DNA of 64,000 bases, taken from positions 33,932,383 to 33,996,382 of the forward strand of contig OX463814.1 of the NCBI GenBank assembly GCA_949825045.1. The letters run 5' to 3'. Every line of letters starts with the position of its first letter. The first letter of the stretch is position 1. The translations under genes were made by a program, and so were the position numbers. The notes under the pieces were generated by a model. The model worked only from the letters and a program-made list of their open reading frames with translations, was not told the DNA's origin and searched no databases. Positions 53,251-63,979 of this stretch are shown here, in pieces. The stretch is from Argyresthia goedartella (Eukaryota > Arthropoda > Insecta > Lepidoptera > Argyresthiidae).

Positions 53251-54049
53251 TAATAGCTCACTTACTTCCCTTGTAGCGTAATGTACTATTTCATAGTACT
53301 GACTTAGGCGATTAAGATCGGCCTGTAGCTTATCACATTCGGTGGCACTGTTAACATCAAGGTAGACCTTTTTATCGTCAGCATATAGTAAAAATTTACA
53401 GTCATAAAATGCAGTATAAATATCATAGAGATATGCGTTGTACAGTAAAGAACCTAAGTGAGAACCTTGAGGAACACCCGACGGGATATCAATAAAGTTC
53501 GAGTTATATCACTATAACCAACAATCACAGCCTGACTTCTCTTAGAAACATAAGAAGTAATCAAACGGTGGAGGTCACCCTGAATCCCCAGATGAAATAA
53601 TTTGCGCAACAGGATGATATAGTCTACGCGGTCGAAAGCCTTCTCAAAATCCGTATAGACATTATATTACTCATGGTAGATCGGCCTTTGAGAAACCCGT
53701 GTTGCTAAGGAGGTACACCACGAGAAATAATTGGGTAAATGCAGTTGTAAACAGCCTTCTCGAATACTTTACCGAATATATTGAGACTAGATATTGGTCT
53801 GTAATTATCGATCTCCTTTCTTGTCCCTTTTTTGTGTATAGGAAGTATGTGAGCTTTCTTCCAGGCAATAGGAAACGAGCCTTTTTTGAGGGATCTATTG
53901 AATAAGATGCTTAAAGGATGACACAATTGCTTCGCGCACCTTACTATATAGTATGGTGGGATATTATCGCTACCAGCACAACCGTTAATATCAAGTGAGT
54001 TTAGTAATTTTAGTGTAATATCAGGCTGGAACTGAGCAGAATTGATCAC
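53251..54049 (-). pseudogene. LINE F RT fingers and palm
   Basis: 54,049-53,705 has GCAGSDNIPPYYIVRC, WKKAHILPIHKKGTR and NYRPISSLNIFGKVFEK (fingers). The palm lies further on at 53,690-53,251 in broken frames: GVPQGS-type block near 53,480 and a YADD block near 53,375. Several stops and shifts are present. Confidence 0.75.
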
Positions 54050-54059
54050 ATTGCCGTCT

Positions 54060-54805
54060 TCACAAAACGGTGGAGCGATGCCACTCGATCAGAATACGAA
54101 GACGCTGGCTGACTAAATATTGAATGGAAAAATTCATTAAAACCCTTGCAGATGCTTGGACCATCTGAATAATGACCACCTTGGTATTCAAGGGATTGCG
54201 GATAGCAGACTTTTGTCTACAAGCTTTAACAAAGGACCAGAGCTGTTTGGGGTTGACTTTAATATTAGTTCGCATAGATTCAACGTAAAGTTGGAAACAT
54301 TTATCCTGCATAACCTTTTGTCTCTTTCGGAGTAAGGAGAATTCTTTGTAATCGAGTGGATTTTTAAACTGTTTCCATTTTTTATGACTATCGGCTTTAT
54401 CCCTGGTGATCTTGATAAGTGCCTCACTAAACTAAATCGGGTGATGTGACTTCTTTTTACGAGTATCCAGGGGCACATGTTTACAAATAGTGTCGTTGAT
54501 GATGGTGTAACCTTATGAACCGCGTCATCAACCGTTCCTTCAGAGAGGATCCCGTACCAGTCAGACTCATTGAGCATAACATGAATGGAATCATAGTCCC
54601 CTTTGCGAAATCTGTACCTAACACGGCTTTTCGAGCAAAAAACATTACAATGTTTCGTCCAAACGTATGTGTAGTTTAACTTATTGCAGATCTCCTTCAA
54701 ATCCATGAACATCTTTTTGTTGGATAACATTGAGCATAACATGAATGGAATCATAGTCCCCTTTGCGAAATCTGTACCTAACACGGCTTTTCGAGCAAAA
54801 AACAT
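54060..54805 (-). pseudogene. LINE F ORF2 linker region
   Basis: Frames at 54,805-54,188 and 54,311-54,060 carry FRKGDYDSIHVMLNESDWYG, a DDAVHK block and VNPKQLWSFVKACR, which lie between endonuclease and RT in Jockey-type ORF2. The endonuclease itself is absent. Confidence 0.65.
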
Positions 54806-54864
54806 TACAATGTTTCGTCCAAACGTATGTGTAGTTTAACTTATTGCAGATCTCCTTCAAATCC
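54568..54864. repeat. Tandem duplication, 137-bp unit at 160-bp period
   Basis: 54,568-54,704 is repeated without change at 54,728-54,864, separated by 23 bp. The unit spans the joint between ORF1 C-terminus and ORF2 linker. Confidence 0.95.
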
Positions 54865-55412
54865 GGTGTAAGATGATTATGCACGTACAGTTTATGCTCG
54901 CTTCCTTTTATTTCGATGTCCGTTGTCTTTATACCTTTATTCTTGATAAGACCAGCTACGATGGAATCCTTGTGAGCGCGGTTTCGAAATTTCGCAATGA
55001 TTGCTTTTGGGCGAGCAGGTTTGGCTCTCATCGGCTGTACACGGTGCACAAACTCTATGTCGTCTGTCTTCAGCTCAACTCCGGCATAAGCTGCTATCTT
55101 AATCGTTATATCACGGGGCGATTCATTCTTCAGCTCGGGGACTCCGGAGATCTCAAGGTTATTCCTGCGCAGCCACTGTTGGTGCGTGCCGAACTGGTAC
55201 TCAAGTTCAGAGACTCGTCTCTCGGAGGCCGATAAATTATTCTCGAGTTCCGCAATTTTCTCGCTTTTTGTCTCAATTTCAGATAGCCTGGACTCAAATT
55301 GGGCAGACAATGAAGTGACTTGCTTTTGAATTTCACTTTTAATAATACTCCTAATCTCTGACTTCAGCGCTTCATTGCCCTTATGAATCAGGGCTTCAAG
55401 TCGACTTTTCAA
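54728..55412 (-). pseudogene. LINE F ORF1, coiled-coil and FP-like part
   Basis: A frame from 55,412 has a coiled coil (IETKSEKIAELENNLSASER), RRNNLEISGVPE (RRM-like) and IIAKFRNRAHKDSIVAGLI with KLYVHNHLTPDLKEICNKL (FP C-terminal domain). The natural end is lost, because at about 54,800 the frame runs into ORF2 linker sequence. Confidence 0.8.
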
Positions 55413-55783
55413 TGAAGTGATATCAAAGGTATTACCGCCAGGGGCCAGATAGTCATTGTTAGTGGTAATGGTGGGAGCAGTAAAGTGTACAGTAGGTGAG
55501 GTGTTGCTGCAGATGCCGCGAGTTTAGCAGCGGCGGCAACAACGGCAGCGGTGGCGGTTGTGGCGGCAGCTCGCAGAGGGGTAGTCGAGCGTTGCTCTGC
55601 CTTGCAGCTGTCGCATTTAGCCACTTTGCGGCCGTCTTTAGGCAGTTTTTTGAATACCTTAGCTGACACATCTAAGCATAGGTGATGATAAATACGCGAA
55701 CATGATTGGTAGCCCATAGTATCGAGGGTGCCTATAAATTTTCCACAAGCTTCACATTTAGAGACAGTGGCTTTTGGGGGCAT
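55409..55783 (-). pseudogene. LINE F ORF1 N-terminus with zinc-finger (PHD-like)
   Basis: Starts MPPKATVSKCEACGKF; Cys10/13, then YQSCSRIYHHLCL and AKCDSCKAEQ make a Cys4-His-Cys3-like array, as in the PHD-type N-termini of insect Jockey LINE ORF1. An Ala-rich run follows and a frameshift near 55,470 separates it from the coiled-coil part. Confidence 0.75.
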
Positions 55784-56004
55784 CTTGGACGTTCTGCTAT
55801 CTATACATGTTCCACCTCTACTAACTTAACATTAACAATTAAATTAATCTAATACTTATGATGTGTGTGAGTATGAGTGTGTATGCATATATAAATGATA
55901 AACACAAACAAATATGTTACTATGTATGAAAATGCAATTGTAAGATAATTTAGGTATTTTTTTACAGGTATTAACTATTTAACTTAAACAGAAGTATTCA
56001 ATAC

Positions 56005-56105
56005 AAAAAAAAAAAAAAAGTTGTGTCTTAAGTGGCCGAGACTCGAACTCTGATCTATTGCGCACGATTCCGACGACTGCACTGTTGAGCTACGTAGAAC
56101 TTGCT
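56005..56105 (-). repeat. SINE head with tRNA-like boxes
   Basis: On the minus strand GTAGCTCAACAGTGCAGTCG (A-box part) and GAGTTCGAGTCTC (B box) are followed by CGGCCACTTAAGACACAAC and a T15 run. The tRNA fold is incomplete, so it is a SINE or pseudo-tRNA. Confidence 0.55.
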
Positions 56106-56109
56106 GGTA

Positions 56110-58020
56110 GCGGCGAATTCGCAGAACGTACTTGAATGACGAGCGCTGGACTGGAGAAGCGGCCGGAGGCGAAGACTGGTTTGGTTGGCTTACGTAGCTC
56201 GCAGAGATGTGTCTGTCTCTTTTGCTCGACGGTCGCAGGGAGCCGCTGACGCAGCAAGGTCGCAGAGCTAGCGGAAGTGCGCACAAAGAAATAGGCCGTA
56301 CCAGAATGGGAGAATGGTTATTGTTGCGGTTACCGTTTGTGTGTCTTATATAATATATTAGCGGGAGCAACCGGTAACACGTCTGCTCTGTATAGTTTAC
56401 TCGGGCGGTTGAATAACAACGGAGACAGCACTCTTCCCTGCGGCAGCCCATTTTTGCTCGCGCTATCTGCTTCGTTTTCCTTGGAAGGAGATAATAAACC
56501 TTTCGTTCCGCAGTATTGAAGCCACCATTTGAGTAAGATGGTAGTGCCCGGACAGGTCTAACAGTTTTTCGATGAGCTTACGGTGGTTGACTGTGTCGTA
56601 TGCAGCTGACAGGTCTACAAGAACCACGCCCGTAGCGAAACAAGCTTCGAAGCCGTTTTCAATGTGTTACGTGAGGTTCAGAACCTGCCTTGTACACGAC
56701 TTACCAACTCTAAAACCAGCCTGTTCAGGGATCAGCTTTTCGTCGACTGACAGCGCTGGAGGATCAGTCTTTCGAACAGCTTGTATAGTTTGCACAGCAG
56801 CGCTATTGGGCGGTAACTTTTGGCTTCGTTGGCATCCTTGCCGGGTTTAAGGAGAGCAACAACCTGTCTCTTTCTCCACTCGGCTGGCATACCATGCTTG
56901 AGTGAACACTGATTAAAGAGCTGCAGTAACGAAGTCCTTGCAACTGGGCCAAAGCATTTGATCTGCTCCCCTCTAGCTGGCCGGTATTTGGTCTGCTGAC
57001 ACTTTTGAGAGGGCTTTGCTGATCTTGGGGTCGCAGTTTAGCTTTCTGATGAAAGTCCAGGCTTTTTTGCTGTTGTGCTTCATATCCATTCCTTGGACCA
57101 GGCTGCACCATCTGTCTCGTCTACTCTCAGTTAGTGCTTCCATTAGACACACTCCTTCTGCTATCGTCTCTTCCGCGAACGGCTCCTGGTCGAATAGCAA
57201 TTTGTAGGACTCCATGAGCATTTTTAGGTCAGGGGTTAGTCCTGGGACGTGGCTGGTTCCTCTGGGGATGTGTTGGCGGGAAGCTGTCTTCACTGCATGG
57301 ATGAAAAGGTCGTAGTTATCCAACGAGCTTTCAAACACACTCAGCGTCTTATCGAGGCTCAAGGCCAACCCCTCCCAATTCGCCTTCTGGAAGTTCAATT
57401 TTCGTCTTTAACGGAACGGTGCGGGGACGAATGGCTGAGGTAACCAGGCACAGCAGAGGTCGGTGTTGGGTGCGTTAGATGGGATCACTCATTCTCTTGG
57501 TACACTGTTGGCTGATGCTAGCGCTAGCGAAGATGAGGTCTGGGTTGTATCCTATGCGCCAGCGACCGCTGTTAAAACTGGAGGGGATTTTTAGGTCATG
57601 TATTAAGTCCAGTTTGGATACGTTCTATGACCCTGATTCTATCTTTTTTGTGTCCGAGTAGCCCCAAGTTTCGCTGCGGAAGTTAAAGTCACCGAGGATG
57701 AACGGATTTACGGTGCTCCTCGGTATTCTGGCGAGGCTGGAACCATCAAATGGTATGTTTGGTGGCTTGTAGACTGATGTTACTGAACAGCTGGATAGTC
57801 ATACCGTGATGACTTCCATTCTGCCAGCATTATTCACGTCCACTCCCTCGACACTGATGTCCGACTTCACAAACACCGCACTGCCGTGTTGTCTGCGCGG
57901 GATTTCACCAATAGGGGTCCTGCCCTCCACACGAGGTCGGTTATTGTTTGATCCTCTATGTGTTTCCTGGACACAGAGGACGTCAAAGTCATTATTTTTC
58001 GACAGGTCCGTGCGCCTATA
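56110..58020 (-). pseudogene. LINE G: strongly decayed endonuclease-RT LINE
   Basis: Minus strand. From 58,020 to about 57,420 are endonuclease blocks in broken frames (DVLCVQETH, SVYKPPN, LGDFNFRSE). The linker is open at 57,398-56,973 (NFQKANWEGLALSLDKTL, KKAWTFIRKLN). From 57,111 to about 56,340 are RT blocks (WRKRQVVALLKPGKD, SYRPIALLCKLYKLFERL, GLPQGRVLSPLLFN). There are many stops. No 3' end could be placed; a SINE head lies at 56,005-56,105. Group unclear; the linker is of R1/Jockey type. Confidence 0.75.
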
Positions 58021-58924
58021 ATAAATATATTATCTTTCGGTTCATTAATAGAGTTTCTGGCAGATTATTATATATTTTATTGACATTACAAAGGTCGTGA
58101 TGAATATACCTAGTTTTAAGTTGCAAATGGGTAATACTAACTTGTTTTTTCGTGATAATATTAGCGAACAGTTGGATGGTATAGTGTCGCGTCTGGTGTT
58201 AATTTTAGGGTATTTTAGCATAAATTCAATATTTCGAGTATAGGATTTCGCGTTTTTTAAGGTAAGGATTACTATCAGTCGATTTTCTTCTTCCTTCCTT
58301 TCTTATGAGTCTTTTTTGAAGGGTGAAAAAGGACGGTACATCCACGCTATTTCCCAAAGAATAACGCCATAGCTCTACCATGAGTATGCATATGCATAAT
58401 ACGTTACTAGTGCGGTTTTTACTTCCGTAGATATTTCGATATATTCTATTCTAAGTTTAAAGTTGTCAAGGTTTTGGCCTACCCGGTTGTTGGACACTAA
58501 AATAGCATTCTGCCCGTAGTTCTACTTAACACTTTCGCCACCACCCATATGTACATCGAAACATTATCCAGAAACCACGAAAGTTGGCGGAAATACTATA
58601 GAAGACCCGCCTTATGTTGTTTCCAACTTATATAACATAGCTAACGATGACTTTTACCCACGGCGCACAGTGGATTTTTTTTAGTTCATAGACATGTTAG
58701 GTAGGCACCTAAATATTTTTAAGTCGGAATTTTGATCTAATTATATATTTTTCTAGTACAATCTAGTCAATATCGACTAGACCACAATATTTGTTACCAG
58801 AAAAAAGTCTGTACGGTGCATGGTTATCGATTAAAAAATGTCTAAAAAAATAATGAATGAAGAAAATTACGAATTTTTTCGGAAATATTAAACTGCACAT
58901 CGAAAATACTGATTTGAACAGCAA
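58021..58924. other. Unassigned spacer
   Basis: No gene was recognised. The minus strand of 58,030-58,260 has a weak protein-like pattern (NTRRDTIPSNCSLILSRKN) that may be the remains of a LINE C-terminus. Confidence 0.35.
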
Positions 58925-59050
58925 ATATCAGGGCAAAATGCTGCGGCAGCTTAGGTGAAGGATAAAGGGGCTGAGCGAAGCAAAGCCCCCTTTATCCTTC
59001 ATGTTAGGTTGAACATGTAAGAATAACAAAAAATACTTAAAACATAAAGT
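58925..59050 (-). repeat. Repeat X, copy 2 (inverted)
   Basis: Inverse of 50,350-50,500, with CAGCTTAGGTGAAGGATAAA and TGTTAGGTTGAACATGTAAG. In the middle GGCTGAGCGAAGCAAAGCCC forms a small hairpin not present in copy 1. Confidence 0.85.
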
Positions 59051-59069
59051 TAAGTACACATAATAGTAG

Positions 59070-59565
59070 TGTATGTGACTGCTACATAATGGAGGGCATT
59101 AATACTCGAGAGTGGGTTTATGAAACGAGCCGAAGGCGAGTTTCATAATAATATCACTCGAGAGTTTTAATGCCTAATTATGTACAGTTAAATACACTAA
59201 TTTGTCTACACACATATCATAAACTCTCTTTGATGTGTTCAGGAACCGCATGTTTGACCGGCATTCTGGCTCTGCAGTTGTTTAGCTTGTTCTCTAGTAC
59301 CAACTTCACGCAGGCGGACGTCGGCGTTCGAAATTTGAATGTCAGTACCTACCAACTTCACAGACAAACTAGGGGCGGCAAGCAGGCGGGCGTCGGCGTT
59401 CGTAATTTGAATGTCATAATATGTAGAAAAATTACACATTATGGTCATAATGTGTAATTTTTCAGATAGGAAATGAGTTTTTACCAAGTAGTTTAACATT
59501 ATGCTGATCGTAACGTACGGTTTTTCTACGCAGTAAAGAGGGTTTATGATACGTGTGTAGATAAA
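59070..59565 (+). repeat. Repeat Y, copy 2
   Basis: Same start and end blocks as 50,725-50,960; includes the extra segment with ACTCGAGAGT and two related units (GGCGGACGTCGGCGTTCGAA / GCGGGCGTCGGCGTTCGTAA) about 70 bp apart. Confidence 0.85.
59426..59463. repeat. Palindrome identical to 50,815-50,852
   Basis: 18-bp arms around GT, the same 38 bases as the first copy. Confidence 0.95.
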
Positions 59566-59729
59566 AAAATTAAAATCTAAAAATTGTGCAAATCAGTATA
59601 TAATCAGTATTTGGGGTATATCATGTGAAAGTTATGTGCTACCTGAAAAAATAGAACTCTTGCAGTCACTTGCAGCCTTGGGAGAAATCAGTTGTTATAG
59701 TTTGCCTAATTCATCCAGATCATCCATCA

Positions 59730-60261
59730 GACATCCAATGATGCATATATTCGCACTATCACTTCACGTGGTGACGTAACAGTCAATCTTCTGTGCTCCA
59801 AGACACTCTTCGCGCAGATTAAAGCTGTTAGTATACCGCGGCTAGAGTTGTGTTGTACACTGATTGGGGCTAAATTACTAGAAAATATTACGAAATCTTT
59901 ACGTATTGACTTTGACAAAATAGTATTCTGGACAGATTCAACTATTGTGCTTGGGTGGCTTAGGATGCCAGCCCGATCATTAAAAACATTCGTGCAAAAT
60001 CGTGTCATTGAAATAAATGAACTTGCAGGTAATGCAACATTCTTACATATTAGTGGAAAAAACAATCCCGCGGATTTTTTATCTCGTGGTCATTGCCTTG
60101 ATGAGTTATCCGAGTGTGAATTGTGGCGGCACGGTCCATCATTTTTAAAAGAAAACATTTCATTGACGGCCACCTCGACACAATTGCAATCAGATAACTC
60201 AACTGAATTCATCAATCGACTCGCATTTTACCGGTTTTATTTGGTATGTTTTCATTGCTGA
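59730..60261 (+). pseudogene. BEL/Pao RNase H fragment of a second family
   Basis: A plus-strand frame reads VSIPRLELCCTLIGAKLLEN, IVFWTDSTIVLGWLRMPARS, FVQNRVIEINE, NPADFLSRG and LWRHGPSFL. This is the RNase H to pre-integrase part of a BEL/Pao polyprotein; the DST motif holds a catalytic Asp. It is clearly different in sequence from the element at 37,918-46,298. No LTR, RT or integrase was found next to it, so it is an isolated remnant. Confidence 0.85.
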
Positions 60262-60525
60262 GATGAAAAGTTGTATGTGCAACACGAGACCAAATTTATT
60301 TGCATCTCATACTCGCTACGCTCGTAATTCAAATATGGAATCCATCGCTTACTAGGGCCTCAAACACTCGCACTCGCAGCAAAAATTAACTTTGCCCTCC
60401 GTTTGCACAAATAACTATTACATTATAAAAAACAAGGTTTGGGTACCTTGAAATAATTGTTTTTTCAGGACCTTTTATGTAGGACTGTGGAAATAAAAGT
60501 AATGTCAGTTGTTCAATCTATGAAT
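60262..60525. other. Short spacer with CGAG-type repeat
   Basis: ATCTCATACTCGCTACGCTC and CACTCGCACTCGCAGC resemble the CGAG-rich palindromic stretches near 53,150 and 59,130. No gene seen. Confidence 0.4.
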
Positions 60526-60527
60526 AA

Positions 60528-60539
60528 TTTATTTTTATT
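60528..60539 (-). terminator. Polyadenylation signals of the Q/N-rich gene
   Basis: Two adjacent minus-strand AATAAA hexamers (60,539-60,534 and 60,533-60,528) lie about 100 bp downstream of the stop codon. Confidence 0.6.
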
Positions 60540-60633
60540 ACATTTATAAAAATACTATTCTTATCTACCAGTAAAATATAAAAAAATACTGAAGTAGCTT
60601 AGAACTTTACAGGATACGAAATTTTCGCTGAAT

Positions 60634-63600
60634 TTAAACTCCAATCTTGTGGCGTACGTTAAATGGTATCTCATCTATGCTATCATAGCAAACGCAGATC
60701 CTTCCACTGCCCGACTTAGTTGTACTGTAGTTATAGGTACTAGATGTCGTAGTGAAACCATTTGCTCCCTTGTTGGGTGGGGAACCATTTTCTGCAGCTT
60801 TGATCAGGGTAGAGCCATTTTTGGTCCGGGTGGAACCATTTTTGATCCAGTTTGATACATTTTTGGTCGGGATTTGCTTGTCACCGGGCTGATCTTTACC
60901 GTCATTTTTCTGGTTAGAAACATTCGTATTTGAACTATTTTGTTCATTGTTGGTCTGGGTTTGACTGGTTTTTGTAGTAACAGGTATTGGTTGAGTATTT
61001 TTCACTTCGGGATTTTGTGGCTGATTCTGTTGGGGATTAACTTCACTTTGCGGCGATTTTTGGGGCCCATCTTGTTGCTGAGGTGCATTTTGTTGTTGTA
61101 GTTGTTGTTGGTCTGGCTGGGATGTTTCTGGAACATTTTGATGTTGGTTTCCACCTTGTTGTGGTTGTTGAGGGCTACGATTCTGAGGCCCATTGTGTGG
61201 CAGATGTTGCTGGGATAAATCATGTTGTTTTTGCTTGTGTTGGTCTAACTGGGATCCTGCTGGAACATTTTGTTGGGGTAAATTGTGTTGTTGGTTTCCA
61301 TCTTTTTGGGGCCCATCTTGTTGCTGAGGTGCATTTTGTTGTTGTAGTTGTTGTTGGTCTGGCTGGGATGTTTCTGGAACATTTTGATGTTGGTTTCCAC
61401 CTTGTTGTGGTTGTTGAGGGCTACGATTCTGAGGTCCATTATGTGGCAGATGTTGCTGGGGTAAATTTTGTTGTTGTGGCTTTTGTTGGTCTAACTGGGA
61501 TCCTGATGGAACATTTTGTTGGGGTACATTGTGTTGTTGGTTTCCATCGTTTTGGGGTCCATCTTGTTGCTGAGGTGCATTTTGTTGTTGTAGTTGTTGT
61601 TGGTCTGGCTGCGATGTTTCTGGAACATTTTGATGTTGGTTTCCACCTTGTTGTGGTTGTTGAGGGCTACGATTCTGAGGCCCATTGTGTGGCAGATGTT
61701 GCTGGGATAAATCATGTTGTTTTTGCTTTTGTTGGTCTAACTGGGATCCTGCTGGAACATTTTGTTGGGGTACATTGTGTTGTTGGTTTCCATCTTTTTG
61801 GGGCCCATCTTGTTGCTGAGGTGCATTTTGTTGTTGTAGTTGTTGTTGGTCTGGCTGGGATGTTTCTGGAACATTTTGATGTTGGTTTCCACCTTGTTGT
61901 GGTTGTTGAGGGCTACGATTCTGAGGTCCATTTTGTGGCAGATGTTGCTGGGGTAAATTTTGTTGTTGTGGCTTTTGTTGGTCTAACTGGGATCCTGATG
62001 GAACATTTTGTTGGGGTACATTGTGTTGTTGGTTTCCATCGTTTTGGGGTCCATCTTGTTGCTGAGGTGCATTTTGTTGTTGTAGTTGTTGTTGGTCTGG
62101 CCGCGATGTTTCTGGAACATTTTGATGTTGGTTTCCACCTTGTTGTGGTTGTTGAGGGCTTCGATTCTGAGGTCCATTGTGTGGCAGATGTTGCTGGGGT
62201 AAATTTTGTTGTTGTGGCTTTTGTTGGTCTAACTGGGATCCTGCTGGAACATTTGGTTGGGGTACATTGTGTTGTTGTTGGTTTCCATCTTGTTGGGATT
62301 GTTGTGAACTACTGTTATGAACTTCATTTGTTTGTGGTTGATTTTCTTGTTGTTGGTTTCCTTCTTTTTGGGGCCCATTTTGCTGTTGTGGTTTCTGTGC
62401 ATTATCTTGATGAGTGCTGCTTTCATCGTTATGCTGCGTTGGAGAGGGTACATGGTGTTGTTGTGATTGGTAGGATTCCTCTCCATTTTGTTGTGATTGT
62501 TGAGTATCTTGTTCATTGGGATGTTTCTGGGGTTGTTGTTGTTGCTGGGGTGTACCTTGTTGTTTTTGATTACCATGTTGTGGTACACTTTGTGCTACAT
62601 CTTGTGTTTTCTGTGGTGCATTTTGCTGACGTGGCTGATGTTCATCTAATTGTTGGTTTCCATCTTGTTGGGATTGCTGTGAATGACTGTCATGAAGTTC
62701 ATTTGTTTTTGGTTGATTTTCTCCATCTTGCTGTGGTCTGTCTTGTGGTTGTGAATGTTGAGTACCCTTTTTAGGGCTAGGTTGATGGGGACCATTATGT
62801 GACAGTTGTTCCTGGTGTTTTGTTTGTTGTTGTGGCTGTTGTTGATCTAACTGGGATCCAGTAGGACCATTTTGCTGGGGCACATTCTGTTGGTGTTGTT
62901 TCAGAGGTGCATTTTGTTGTTGTTGGTCTGGCTGGGATGATGCTGGAACATCTTGTTGTTGATTTCCACCTTTTGATTCTTGAAGATTTTCAGGTTCATT
63001 GTGTTTGTGTGGCAGTTTTTGATGGGGTGAATTTTGTTGTTGTGGCTTTTGTTCATCTAACTGGGATCCTGCTGGGACATTTTGTTGGGGCACATTGTGT
63101 TGTTGTTGGTTTCCATCTTGTTGGGATTGTTGTGAACTACTGTTATGAACTTCATTTGTTTGTGGTTGATTTTCTCCATCTTGTTGTGGTCTGTCTGGTT
63201 GTGATTGTTGAGTACCCTGTTTAGGGTTAGGTTGATGGGGACCATTGTGTGGCAGTTGTTGCTGGTGTGTATTTTGTTGTTGTGCCTGTTGTTGATCTAA
63301 CTGGGATCCAGTAGGACCATTTTGCTGGGGCACATTCTGTTGGTTTTGTTGCTGAGATGCATTTTGTTGTTGTTGTCGTTGGTCTGGCTGTTCTTGTGAT
63401 TGTTGAGGATTTTTAGGTCCATTGTGTTTGTGTGGCAGTTGTTGCTGGGGTGAATTTTGTTGATCTAACTGGGACCCTGCTGGGACATTTTGTTGGGGCA
63501 CATTGTGTTGTTGTTGGTTTCCATCTTGTTGGAATTGTTGTGTATTTTTATCCTGGAGTCCATCGTGTGGCAGCTGTTGTTGAGACGAATTTTGTTGTTG

Positions 63601-63979
63601 TGTACCTTGGGCTCCGTTTTCGTGATTTGATTCAGAGCTTTGTTGGAAACTTGCTGAGTTAAGATATTGGGGACGGTTTTCCTGCTGTGTTCGTTGATGA
63701 TCTGATTGCTGATGACTATGTTGCCGGGGTACAGTATGTTGCTGAGTTTGTTCAGAAAATTCCTCGTTTATAATGGATGTCACCGGCAACTGTGATACAG
63801 CATCTGCAAACGTGACAAATTTAGAGATCAGTCATGACTTAATCATTCAAGTCCTTGTTTTCGCGAGAAAATTGTACCGAAATTGCTACAGCTTTGTAGT
63901 CACTAGAAACATGATGATTGTTTATTCGATACTTACACTGTGAGGGGTTAAAGTAGAGCCCAATTTCAAAAACATTAAC
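60634..63979 (-). CDS. Gln/Asn-rich tandem-repeat protein, 5' incomplete
   Basis: One large exon (63,803-60,634, acceptor TTTGCAG) and probably a 43-bp exon before it (63,979-63,937, donor GTAAGT) encode at least 1,070 residues in one frame. The first ~45 residues are ordinary; the rest is extremely rich in Gln, Asn, Pro, with His and Ser. Five copies of an 82-residue unit (NVPETSQPDQQQLQQQNAPQ is part of it) lie at 246-bp period. The C-terminal ~110 residues change to a Lys/Asn/Ser/Thr-rich stretch ending with a Cys-x-Cys segment (GRICVCYDSIDEIPFNVR). Two polyadenylation signals follow. The family is unknown to me. A secreted structural protein or prion-like protein would fit, but no signal peptide is in the window. 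Confidence 0.75.
61040..62270 (-). repeat. 246-bp coding tandem repeat
   Basis: The 13-mer AACTGGGATCCTG recurs at 61,247, 61,493, 61,739, 61,985 and 62,231, exactly 246 bp apart, in the Q/N-rich gene. More diverged and shorter units continue upstream to about 63,560 with irregular spacing. The period is divisible by 3, so the frame is kept. Confidence 0.95.

Larger units (their letters stand above)
51618..55783 (-). mobile_element. LINE F: decayed Jockey-type LINE lacking its endonuclease
   Basis: Minus-strand element with ORF1, a truncated ORF2 and a 3' region ending in a (TTTTA)n run near 51,618-51,640. The region between ORF1 and the RT linker has no endonuclease: the ORF1 C-terminus passes directly into ORF2 linker sequence (near 54,600 and again near 54,800). 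A 137-bp block across this joint is duplicated in tandem. The RT is split by an unrelated insertion at about 52,735-53,250. Confidence 0.8.

Noticed and set aside
52981..53253. Small plus-strand gene
   Set aside because: Only the first ~19 residues look protein-like; the rest runs through a CGAG-type palindromic repeat.
61040..62270. Satellite DNA
   Set aside because: The 246-bp unit stays within one reading frame of a gene with stop and polyadenylation signals, so it is a coding repeat.
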